In this document: positions 51,276 through 58,424 of the stretch, piece after piece
How the letters are laid out: the number at the start of each line of letters is the position of its first letter
Numbering within the stretch: the stretch's first letter is position 1
Source of the DNA: SABY01 sp964593705
Lineage (GTDB): Bacteria > Bacteroidota > Bacteroidia > Bacteroidales > 4484-276
Assembly (NCBI GenBank): GCA_964593705.1
Contig: CAZQIV010000010.1
Location: 1 to 64,000, forward strand
DNA length: 64,000 bases
Direction: 5' to 3'
Position numbers and translations under genes: made by a program
The notes under the pieces: model-generated
Database searches by the model: none
Told to the model about the DNA's origin: nothing
What the model saw: the letters and a program-made list of their open reading frames with translations, nothing else

Positions 51276-52091
51276 TTAAAGCTCATCACCAAAATCCGGT
51301 TTGAGTTTATTAAAAGTATAAATTCCGACAAAAAAGATTGTTAAAGTGATTGCCCAGAAATAGGCATTCATTTCGGGAAATTCGAAAAACCACCGCTCTT
51401 CGAGAAAAGTGTAGCGGTAGCCTTCGGTGATATAAAAAAACGGGTTGAGCAAAGCGATGTAGCGATAGCTGCCTTCGAGCATAGTGTAGGGCCAAATAAT
51501 GGGCGTTGCCCAAAACAGCATGGTAACAATGATATTTACAATGTGGGCCATGTCCTTGACAAATACATTAACGGATGCCACAAACAAAGCAATGCCCGAG
51601 AGCAGGAAAACCATTACAAAGAGGTAATAAAATATCTGAATCCAGTAAATGGTAGGGTTGATGCCGTAACTCAGGACAAGGAGCAAAATGGTGATCGCAA
51701 TCAAAATGAGATGCACCAACAACCCGGAAAATATTTTGATGAGTGGAATCATGCCGACCTGGAAGTTGGCTTTTTTTATAATATATCCATATTCGATAAT
51801 GGCCATACACGCCACAATCATGGTTTGGCTAATGTAGAGCCAGGGGATTATGCCAACAATCATCCATAAAGCAAAGGGCAATCCTGTGGCGGTAGTCCCG
51901 GCACGCAGCCCAAAAGTAAAGGCAAACCAGATAACCAAAATATATACTGCCGGCTGGATAAAGGCCCAGGGCAGCCCGATGAACGAAGACAAGTAGCGGC
52001 TTTTAAAATCCCGTATTACAAGCGTTTTTAAAATATAGTGCTGTTGAATGATTCCTTTGAAAATCAAAAAAAGTTCCTTAATACTATTCAT
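51276..52091 (-). CDS. wzm: ABC-2 type polysaccharide export permease (Wzm-like)
   Basis: 271 residues from the ATG at 52091 (MNSIKELFLIFKG); a TTG four codons upstream directly follows the Wzt stop. Six membrane helices and the ABC-2 signature region (VIRDFKSRYLSSFIGLPWAF, ATPIIWPYTML, NPFFYITEGYRY). With the downstream neighbours and Wzt it exports an undecaprenyl-linked O-antigen or capsule polymer. Confidence 0.9.
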   Translation of the reverse strand: MNSIKELFLIFKGIIQQHYILKTLVIRDFKSRYLSSFIGLPWAFIQPAVYILVIWFAFTFGLRAGTTATGLPFALWMIVGIIPWLYISQTMIVACMAIIEYGYIIKKANFQVGMIPLIKIFSGLLVHLILIAITILLLVLSYGINPTIYWIQIFYYLFVMVFLLSGIALFVASVNVFVKDMAHIVNIIVTMLFWATPIIWPYTMLEGSYRYIALLNPFFYITEGYRYTFLEERWFFEFPEMNAYFWAITLTIFFVGIYTFNKLKPDFGDEL

Positions 52092-52103
52092 ATATCTAAG
52101 CAA

Positions 52104-53423
52104 TTACATGGTTATTGGAAGTGTGGATATGTTTACATCAGGAATTACAATATTCGCTTTCTGGTTGAAAATGGGATTGGGATTGGCAATTTTGAATAAT
52201 ATGGCATCGTAGCACGAATGGACTTGAGTAGTTATAGTCCCGACCATCGTTTGTGCAATCAGGCTTATCGAATAGTTGCCGTTGCTCAACAGGGGCATTT
52301 TAAAATCGATGGCAACCATGCCAGGATTGTTGACTTCAAATTGCAGTTTAGCCTGGTGATGGTAGCTGTTGACAGATAGAATGATGACACCAAAAGGACC
52401 ATTCAACTGAACCTTGATACCTGCATTATCCATCGTTTTTGAACTTTCAACAATCATGGCCAGCCGAAGCTCTTCGCCGCCATGCAAAACTCGTGTGCTT
52501 TCATCGATGCCCTTGTTAAGCATTGTTGCATAGGCTATCGTTAATTCACCATTCCCATCGGGGTACATCTGGCCGGTATTTATCCATGCGTATTTATTTA
52601 AGGGAGCTTTTAGCAGACAGGCCTGCAAAGAAGGATTTGCTACCTGTGCCCCGGTGGTTTTGTTTGTATTTTTATTGGCCCCCTTGCCCTGCGCCATAAA
52701 CAGCTCATACTGTTCCGTTACCCCACCAGGATCGCCTTCCGATTTTACATCGCCCTGATGCAGCCAGATAACCCGCGTACAAAAATCGCGAATTGCAGCC
52801 ATGCTGTGCGAGCAGAAGACGATGGTTTTCCCGGCTTTCTTAAACTCCCTTATTTTCCTGAAACATTTCTGCTGAAAGCGAATATCGCCCACCGAGAGCG
52901 CTTCGTCGATGATAAGGATATCAGGATTGATATTGATATTGATGGAAAAGGCCAGCCGTACGTACATGCCGCTCGAATAATTCTTGACGGGCTGGTTGGC
53001 ATACTCGCCGATTTCGGCAAAATCCAGGATCATATCCAGGCGTTCCTTCATTTCTTTTTTTGTATATCCCTGGATGGCTCCCAAAAAATACACATTTTCT
53101 ATACCGGTAAGATCCATGTCGAAACCTCCGCCCAGCTCAAGCAGAGCCGTTACCCTGCCATTGCACACAATGCTGCCTGATGTTGGCGTAACTACCGAGG
53201 CGAGAATTTTGAGTATGGTGGATTTGCCGCTACCGTTTTGCCCTATTAAACCAAGTACTTCGCCCTGGTCAACAGTAAAACTTATGTTTTTCAGGACATG
53301 GAATTTTTTATGGAACTTCCGGCGCAGGGGATGTGCAAGCTCCAGCATCCGGCTGCGGCGTGTGGGGTAAAGCCTGAAGACTTTTGATAATGATTCAACG
53401 CTTATAGCGGGTTTGTTTGGCAT
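52104..53423 (-). CDS. wzt: ABC exporter ATPase with C-terminal glycan-binding domain (Wzt-like)
   Basis: 439 residues. ABC domain 1-250: Walker A GLIGQNGSGKST (58-69), signature YSSGMYVRLAF, Walker B ILIIDEALSVGD, H-loop FCSHSMAAI. C-terminal beta-sandwich (about 290-430), as in Wzt proteins that recognise the non-reducing end of the finished polymer before export. Its stop abuts the wzm start region. Confidence 0.92.
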   Translation of the reverse strand: MPNKPAISVESLSKVFRLYPTRRSRMLELAHPLRRKFHKKFHVLKNISFTVDQGEVLGLIGQNGSGKSTILKILASVVTPTSGSIVCNGRVTALLELGGGFDMDLTGIENVYFLGAIQGYTKKEMKERLDMILDFAEIGEYANQPVKNYSSGMYVRLAFSINININPDILIIDEALSVGDIRFQQKCFRKIREFKKAGKTIVFCSHSMAAIRDFCTRVIWLHQGDVKSEGDPGGVTEQYELFMAQGKGANKNTNKTTGAQVANPSLQACLLKAPLNKYAWINTGQMYPDGNGELTIAYATMLNKGIDESTRVLHGGEELRLAMIVESSKTMDNAGIKVQLNGPFGVIILSVNSYHHQAKLQFEVNNPGMVAIDFKMPLLSNGNYSISLIAQTMVGTITTQVHSCYDAILFKIANPNPIFNQKANIVIPDVNISTLPITM

Positions 53424-53481
53424 GATTTAAATGAAATTACTTTCGAAAAATAAAGGAAAATATATCCGAGCAATCGGGTTT

Positions 53482-53589
53482 TTATTCAAATTCTAATTTC
53501 AAATAATTTCTTGCTGCTCTTATTTCTGAATCCTGAAGATTTGAAATATCAACGACAGTTCCAAATTCAATAAAAATATTTAGCTTCAT
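53482..53589 (-). CDS. 35-residue ORF coupled to the HNH nuclease gene
   Basis: Peptide begins MKLNIFIEFGTVVDISNLQD and ends KLEFE. The start lies two bases behind the nuclease stop (TGA-GG-ATG), so it may be translated by reinitiation. No family recognised. It could be a remnant of a longer gene cut at the border of the restriction-modification insertion. Confidence 0.35.
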   Translation of the reverse strand: MKLNIFIEFGTVVDISNLQDSEIRAARNYLKLEFE

Positions 53590-53591
53590 CC

Positions 53592-54218
53592 TCAGTCCCA
53601 TCCTCTTATTCGGTTTGCTAAATTGATATAGTTAACGTGTGGTCTGTCGTTTATGGATGGTGGTAGATGTATTACAGCCCTTAAGTCATCAACAAATCTA
53701 TCTGAACCTCCATCCAGTCCAATTTCGCGAAGTTTGTCAAATTGTTGTTCATTGTAAATTATTTGATAATCTCCATTGAATGTAACAAGGTTTCTATCAA
53801 ATGCTCTATGATGAAGCGCACACAAAGCAATTCCATTTGAGGTTTCGTCCGTTCCATCATGCTGAACGGGTACGATATGAGCCGCATCAATGAGTTTTAA
53901 TTGAATTCCACAAAACGCACAATGGTTTGAATAAGATGTCAAAATGCGTGATTTAAAGCTATTATCCCTGATTTTTTTCTTAACACTAACAACCGCTGTT
54001 ATTTGTATTCGGTATCCATCAGCCGGACGCATTTCACCTCCCCCATGAGTTAAATTCCAAACATAAATTCTAATATTATACGATTCATCACCTTTGTAAA
54101 TTTTTAATCGAAAAGGGTGAAACTTTGTATCCGTGAGATAAATAATATTCCAATCGTCATCTCTGATACCTTGGATGATTATGTCTAACAAATCATACTT
54201 TCGATGTCTTAATGCCAT
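53592..54218 (-). CDS. HNH restriction endonuclease
   Basis: 208 residues. The C-terminal HNH core has HCAFCGIQLK, DAAHIVPVQH (His114), SNGIALCALHHRAFD (Asn128, His136-137). The N-terminal half (about 1-90) is a separate beta-rich domain (VWNLTHGGGEMRPADGYRIQ), a likely DNA-recognition or dimerisation part. Its start overlaps the methyltransferase gene by 26 bases. Together with M and C genes it forms a type II restriction-modification operon; an HNH enzyme beside a PvuII-like methyltransferase is unusual. Confidence 0.88.
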   Translation of the reverse strand: MALRHRKYDLLDIIIQGIRDDDWNIIYLTDTKFHPFRLKIYKGDESYNIRIYVWNLTHGGGEMRPADGYRIQITAVVSVKKKIRDNSFKSRILTSYSNHCAFCGIQLKLIDAAHIVPVQHDGTDETSNGIALCALHHRAFDRNLVTFNGDYQIIYNEQQFDKLREIGLDGGSDRFVDDLRAVIHLPPSINDRPHVNYINLANRIRGWD

Positions 54219-55131
54219 TGACTATTATATTATTTGGGAATAAAGAATAATCTGTGTCAAACCGAAAAACACTTCCTTTTAAATAATCTTCGTTCAATTC
54301 AATTGAAATCCATTTACGATTCAAATATTCAGCTGAGTAACCTGTAGTATTTGAACCCGCAAAAGGGTCAAAAACTATATCGTTTTCTTCGGTTAAAAAT
54401 TTTATAAAAAAGTCTGGAAAACCTACTGGAAATCTGGCAGGGTGTGGTTTAATTCCATTTTCTCTACATAATTTTTGATACTTCCCATTGGAATTTATGT
54501 TAGCCAGTTCTAATAAATTAGGGGGTATTGCTCCCCCATTGTCTTTTTGAAATTTATCAGAAATATCATGACCACTTGGGCGAAGTTTTGCTTTATAACC
54601 ATTTTTTATAAGTGATTTCATGCTTTCGCTATAGGGCTTCAAAATATTTCGATTGGTCGCTTTTGGGAATTGTGTCTTTGATAACCACCATACAACATTA
54701 ACAGAATCCTTCACTCTAATTCTTCTTACTGTTACCCATTCTGCCGGCGTAGGAAGTCGTGATGGATTATAGTGATAAAATTCCTGTGCAAGAAAAAATT
54801 CCTGCTCCCTGCACAGGCGTACCAAAAGTTCATACTGGTAAATGCTCCTAACCGGAAAACCCGGCATATACGCACCCCCAAGATCAATAACCAATGAACC
54901 ATCATCGGAAAGTATTCTATAAAATTGTTTTGAAAATTGCAAAAACCAATCCACGTACTCTTGCTCTTGTTTATTGCCATATTCTTTTTGCCTGGTCAAA
55001 GCAAAAGGGGGAGAAGTTAGGATTAAATCAATCGAAGAATCAGGTAGTTGCTCCATCAATTCTAAGCTGTCTCCCATAAATGCAGCACCCAAATCTGTTT
55101 TGTAATATGGTTTTTCCTTTAAATAATTCAT
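54193..55131 (-). CDS. Type II DNA N4-cytosine methyltransferase, PvuII-like
   Basis: 312 residues, class beta order: catalytic TSPPFAL (39-45) before the AdoMet motif DPFAGSNTTG (about 267-276). Other landmarks are EYVDWFLQFSKQF, DLGGAYMPGFPVRSIY, SGHDISDKFQKDNGG and AHPARFP-like HPARFPVGFPDFF. From memory these segments match M.PvuII (CAGCTG, m4C) strongly, so the same target is plausible. It follows the C gene by two bases. Confidence 0.9.
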   Translation of the reverse strand: MNYLKEKPYYKTDLGAAFMGDSLELMEQLPDSSIDLILTSPPFALTRQKEYGNKQEQEYVDWFLQFSKQFYRILSDDGSLVIDLGGAYMPGFPVRSIYQYELLVRLCREQEFFLAQEFYHYNPSRLPTPAEWVTVRRIRVKDSVNVVWWLSKTQFPKATNRNILKPYSESMKSLIKNGYKAKLRPSGHDISDKFQKDNGGAIPPNLLELANINSNGKYQKLCRENGIKPHPARFPVGFPDFFIKFLTEENDIVFDPFAGSNTTGYSAEYLNRKWISIELNEDYLKGSVFRFDTDYSLFPNNIIVNGIKTSKV

Positions 55132-55133
55132 TA

Positions 55134-55463
55134 CTATGCTTGATTTAATTCTGTTTGTACTACACTTCTATTTTTCAAGTACTTGATTTTTTCTTCAGCA
55201 AGTTGAAAGACTTTATCACTACATTGATTATTATAGACCTTTTTTGCTACAAGCTCACTAAAATATTCATCCTTTAATTCCTTAAAATCAAGATTAAATT
55301 CTTCAGCCAGAAGGTTTAGTCGTTTTTCATCAAATTCTCTTTTACCTGTCTCTATTTTACTCAAATTTGCAGAATCCATATTCAGCCTTGCGGCTAACTG
55401 AGTTAATGTAAAATCTTTTGATTTTCTTAATCGTCTAATATATTCACCAAACGTTTCTTTCAT
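55134..55463 (-). CDS. Controller (C) protein, XRE-type HTH
   Basis: 109 residues from the ATG at 55463 (MKETFGEYIRRLRKSKDF). XRE helix-turn-helix: FTLTQLAARLNMDSANLSKI ETGKREF. The C-terminal half is helical (FKELKDEYFSELVAKKV). It is the first gene of the restriction-modification operon and should set the timing of M and R expression. A palindrome 20 bases upstream is its likely binding site. A longer start at 55526 would run across this palindrome. Confidence 0.82.
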   Translation of the reverse strand: MKETFGEYIRRLRKSKDFTLTQLAARLNMDSANLSKIETGKREFDEKRLNLLAEEFNLDFKELKDEYFSELVAKKVYNNQCSDKVFQLAEEKIKYLKNRSVVQTELNQA

Positions 55464-55482
55464 TTGACTTGAATTTATTTTC

Positions 55483-55499
55483 TTGTCATTAATTGACAA
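55483..55499. promoter_or_regulatory. Putative C-box operator of the restriction-modification operon
   Basis: TTGTCATTAATTGACAA: perfect 6-base arms TTGTCA / TGACAA with a 5-base A/T centre, 20 bases before the C gene start. The position and shape fit a controller-protein operator. Confidence 0.55.
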
Positions 55500-55606
55500 A
55501 TTTAAAGAAAATTTTAATAACGCCAAACCTTTTTAATTCTCTTCCTCAACTCCAACTCCCTTACATTCAAAGATTGCATAGGGCTTTTGCATTTGTTCGA
55601 AAATGA

Positions 55607-56122
55607 TTAATTCAGGCTGATTTCTTTTTTAACACTCAGCCCGAAACCATTGCCGATGACGGTAGAAACCATCAAGCCCTGCTCGCGCGGATTGAAATCG
55701 GCTGGCCATACCTGTGTTCTGATGGTTTCTTCGGCTTTGGGTAAATCCCTGACCACGGTGATTCCTGTCCATACAAAACCCGGGTTGTTGGTAGCCCTAA
55801 GAAATGTTTGATGGGTTTTCTGAAGAATTCCTGGCAGGTATTCATCGTCATCATCCAGAAAATTAATGTATTTGCCACGGGCATTTTTCATTTTGGTGTT
55901 GTAGGTAGCTGCAGCTCCGCGATTTGTTTCATGGGCGATGTATCGGAGGCGGGGGTTGCCGATTGTTTCCACCACTTGTGCGGTTTCAGCATCATTGGCA
56001 TCATCAACAATAATTTGCCCGAACTTGTCGAACGACTGGGCAAGCACACTCCCGAAGGTTCTTTTGAGCAACTCCGGGCGTTTGTTGGTGGGGGTAATAA
56101 TCGAAAATACCGGGGTTTCCAT
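55607..56122 (-). CDS. GT2 glycosyltransferase, C-terminally truncated
   Basis: 171 residues with a good GT2 start (FSIITPTNKRPELLKRTFGS, IIVDDAND, FLDDDDEYLPG with the metal motif DDDD). The sequence stops at GNGFGLSVKKEISLN, where intact homologues would continue for about 80-120 residues. The restriction-modification operon begins about 140 bases later. The gene was therefore probably cut by insertion of that operon. The 3' end was not found on the other side. Confidence 0.75.
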   Translation of the reverse strand: METPVFSIITPTNKRPELLKRTFGSVLAQSFDKFGQIIVDDANDAETAQVVETIGNPRLRYIAHETNRGAAATYNTKMKNARGKYINFLDDDDEYLPGILQKTHQTFLRATNNPGFVWTGITVVRDLPKAEETIRTQVWPADFNPREQGLMVSTVIGNGFGLSVKKEISLN

Positions 56123-56126
56123 TTTT

Positions 56127-56930
56127 TTATTTTCTAATCAACTTGTTCCATTCCCATTTTATTTTAACAAAAATGGATTGTTTCTTTTTTAATTCTTTTT
56201 CGTAGCGTAAAAACTTTTCAAGGTTATCCGAAAACGCATTATACAATTTTCGATGCCTTTGAAAGGCAAGCACGATGGCCTCAAGCACCTGATGTTGTTT
56301 GCTGGTTCTGCGTCCCGACCGGCTTAATTGCGGGTTAGAATAAGTACGATAGAAAACCAGGGGTTCGTCAATCCTGAGCACATCTCTGCCAGGCCCGATA
56401 ATTTTGAGCCAGAAATCAAAATCTTCATATCCGTTTCTGAATGTTGAAGAGTATCCTCCGGTTTTTTTCCAGTCGGCTCGTTTAAAGCAGGCATTGCCAT
56501 CGATACAATTGGCGTTGAGCATATTTTGGATGGTGTAGTTTACGAGGACGAAAAGACCGGTTTTGGCTCCAAAATATTCCAATTGGGTATAAACGATTCC
56601 GGCGTTGGTGTGGGCTTCAAAAATGCCGATACATTTCTCCAAAAAAGTGGGTGCAATTTTATTATCAGCATCCAGGTTTAGGATTATTTCACCATTTGAT
56701 CTTTTTATGGCCAGGTTGCGGGCATGAGCCGGTCCGTGATTCCTGGTATGATAAATCCTCACTTTTTCGTGTTGGATAGCTTCGAGAATTTCACGGGTGT
56801 TGTCGGTGGAGCCATCATTTACTATTACGACCTCAAAATCCTGAAAGCTTTGGGCAAATACCGAGTCCAGCATTTCATGGATGTATTTACCGTGGTTGAA
56901 GCAGGCGGTGATTATGGATATTTTTGGCAT
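56127..56930 (-). CDS. GT2 glycosyltransferase
   Basis: 267 residues. GT-A fold with ISIITACFNHGKYIHEMLDS, VIVNDGSTDNT, NLDADNKIAP (metal motif DAD), ENGYEDFDFW-like NGYEDFDFWLKI acceptor segment and a basic amphipathic C terminus (KELKKKQSIFVKIKWEWNKL). Normal length. It starts upstream of and ends 4 bases before the truncated GT2, so they were co-transcribed. Confidence 0.9.
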   Translation of the reverse strand: MPKISIITACFNHGKYIHEMLDSVFAQSFQDFEVVIVNDGSTDNTREILEAIQHEKVRIYHTRNHGPAHARNLAIKRSNGEIILNLDADNKIAPTFLEKCIGIFEAHTNAGIVYTQLEYFGAKTGLFVLVNYTIQNMLNANCIDGNACFKRADWKKTGGYSSTFRNGYEDFDFWLKIIGPGRDVLRIDEPLVFYRTYSNPQLSRSGRRTSKQHQVLEAIVLAFQRHRKLYNAFSDNLEKFLRYEKELKKKQSIFVKIKWEWNKLIRK

Positions 56931-57012
56931 TTTTTTGTTTTACGGGTAGGGGTACAAAACGTTTCCTTTTGCGGGCGCAATCCTGTCAATCATGCCTATT
57001 TGGTATGGGTTT

Positions 57013-57183
57013 TTAGTCCACTCTTAAGAATGACAACTGCACAAGCTGATTTTTCTCCATCGTTAAATACTGAATATAAGTCGTTAGTTGTTTGCATAAG
57101 TTTTTCACTCTCTGATTGCGCAATGGGGCTATTTGCAATTGAAAAGTATTTGGTATATGTAGTTGAATCGTTCTCATAATCAT
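57013..57183 (-). other. Spacer with low-confidence 56-codon ORF
   Basis: One base after the MNT stop an ATG opens a 56-codon frame (MIMRTIQLHIPNTFQLQIAP ...). A second frame over the same bases reads YENDSTTYTKYFSIANSPIA and also looks protein-like, but has no start. This is possibly a decayed gene of the HEPN/MNT insertion. I cannot tell which frame, if any, is real. Confidence 0.25.
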
Positions 57184-57184
57184 T

Positions 57185-57496
57185 CTATTCTAAGGCAATT
57201 TCAATCCCTGTTTTTTGAATTTCATAAGCAAAAGGATTCAAATTTGTAAAGTCTGATTCCCTGATAGGATGGGGTTCAATTCTCAAATCAATCTTTCGTC
57301 TTAATCTCATTAATTGCATTTGTGTATCAAAGAAATCCATCATATTACTAATCACTATGGCAATATCTATATCGCTATCTTCTTTTTCAGAACCTTGAGC
57401 ACATGAGCCAAACAAATATGCTTTACTAACAATCAAGTCTGCAGGCAATTGCCTTACATATCTTGATGCAGTATCTATAATTGATTTCTTAACCAT
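57185..57496 (-). CDS. MNT-type nucleotidyltransferase antitoxin
   Basis: 103 residues from the ATG at 57496 (MVKKSIIDTASRYVRQLPAD). The minimal nucleotidyltransferase motif LFGSCAQGSEKEDSDIDIAI contains GSx10DxD, with the metal-binding Asp pair intact. In HEPN/MNT modules this enzyme modifies and silences the HEPN RNase. Its start overlaps the HEPN gene by 22 bases. Confidence 0.85.
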   Translation of the reverse strand: MVKKSIIDTASRYVRQLPADLIVSKAYLFGSCAQGSEKEDSDIDIAIVISNMMDFFDTQMQLMRLRRKIDLRIEPHPIRESDFTNLNPFAYEIQKTGIEIALE

Positions 57497-57885
57497 ACTC
57501 GTATTTTTTCTATTCTTTCCAACCAAATATCAGCAAAATCTTTGGTGCATAATTTATAAAAGTCCTGTTTGTAATTATCATACCTTGCGTTCAAATTAAA
57601 TGTAGTAATTTTATCCAGCCAGTCTTCAAACTCTTCGCTCAAATCAATGTTAATTTTATTTGCCAATCGAAGTAAATCATGTGAGAATATTGCATGTTTC
57701 TGAAGCCGTTTTACATACAATGCCTTTAATGTTTTTTCAATCACTAAATGACCTAAAAACAATGCCCAGCTATAATCTTTGGAATTAACTAAATGTGACA
57801 TTGTATCCTGGTTTTTATCTGCCGACTCCAACCAGTGTTGAACTATTTTATCTATATTTTCAATTTCCTCAAACATAACAATCAA
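57475..57885 (-). CDS. HEPN-domain protein, likely toxin partner of MNT
   Basis: 136 residues, all-helical, with the HEPN (PF05168-like) features: WLESADKNQDTMSHLV, YSWALFLGHLVIEKTLKALY, ARYDNYKQDFYK. The classical HEPN active site is Rx4-6H; here RYDNYK lacks the His, so RNase activity is uncertain. It precedes and overlaps the MNT gene. A start three codons later (57876) is possible. It forms a toxin-antitoxin-like pair inserted into the glycan locus. Confidence 0.78.
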   Translation of the reverse strand: MIVMFEEIENIDKIVQHWLESADKNQDTMSHLVNSKDYSWALFLGHLVIEKTLKALYVKRLQKHAIFSHDLLRLANKINIDLSEEFEDWLDKITTFNLNARYDNYKQDFYKLCTKDFADIWLERIEKIRVWLRNQL

Positions 57886-57909
57886 CTATTTAAAAATCCT
57901 TCGGTGATT

Positions 57910-57938
57910 AATTCACAAATTCAACGAATTTGTGAATT
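57910..57938. promoter_or_regulatory. Perfect 13-base palindrome upstream of the HEPN/MNT pair
   Basis: AATTCACAAATTC and GAATTTGTGAATT flank a 3-base centre (AAC). It lies 24-52 bases before the HEPN start and has no T run, so it is more likely an operator for autoregulation than a terminator. Confidence 0.5.
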
Positions 57939-58047
57939 ATTGAGGTTAACATCTTCCTCATCAACCGCATCAAGTAATAGTAATGATAACGCTCTCATAT
58001 CGAATCTATTTATCTATTAACAAAGATACCTAAAAAATTACGGTTGA

Positions 58048-58398
58048 CTAAGAATTCCGTTTAATCTTTTTGTGTATGCCATTAAATCGGATATGGATTT
58101 TGTACAGCGTTTTCAGGATGAGTATTTTGATGTGATGAAGAATCCTTCCGGTGTGGTAAAACCAGTCGTCGACAGTTGGGGGCGCAGGCACGTCGACTTC
58201 TTTAATTACCGATATTTCTTTTATCACCTGCACTTCTTTAACGAGGGGATGTTCTTTGCAAATATGAAAGTATTGATGGAGCTTGCCGCCAAAGCCTCTG
58301 ACATATCCTTCAATTTTCTCGATATCCGAACCACCAAAATTGAAATGCAGGGAAAGGAGTTCCATAGCTTGATGTTTTACCAGATTCCTTTCTGACAT
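58048..58398 (-). CDS. Small protein of unknown function in the glycan locus
   Basis: 116 residues. The N-terminal half reads MELLSLHFNFGGSDIEKIEG; the middle contains a repeating VxxVIKE pattern (KEVQVIKEISVIKEVDV) followed by PAPP. The basic C terminus (ILILKTLYKIHIRFNGIHKK) could touch the membrane. It lies 26 bases behind the 1015-residue glycosyltransferase gene. Another open frame exists on the opposite strand, but this strand agrees with the operon. No family recognised. Confidence 0.45.
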   Translation of the reverse strand: MSERNLVKHQAMELLSLHFNFGGSDIEKIEGYVRGFGGKLHQYFHICKEHPLVKEVQVIKEISVIKEVDVPAPPTVDDWFYHTGRILHHIKILILKTLYKIHIRFNGIHKKIKRNS

Positions 58399-58424
58399 TC
58401 TATTTACCTCATCAATAATTAAAA

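Noticed and set aside
51137..51331. 64-codon frame behind the Wzm gene
   Set aside because: Overlaps the end of Wzm and lacks recognisable features; likely spurious.
58072..58395. 107-codon + strand frame opposite 58048-58398
   Set aside because: Opposes the transcription direction of the whole locus and shows no better domain match.
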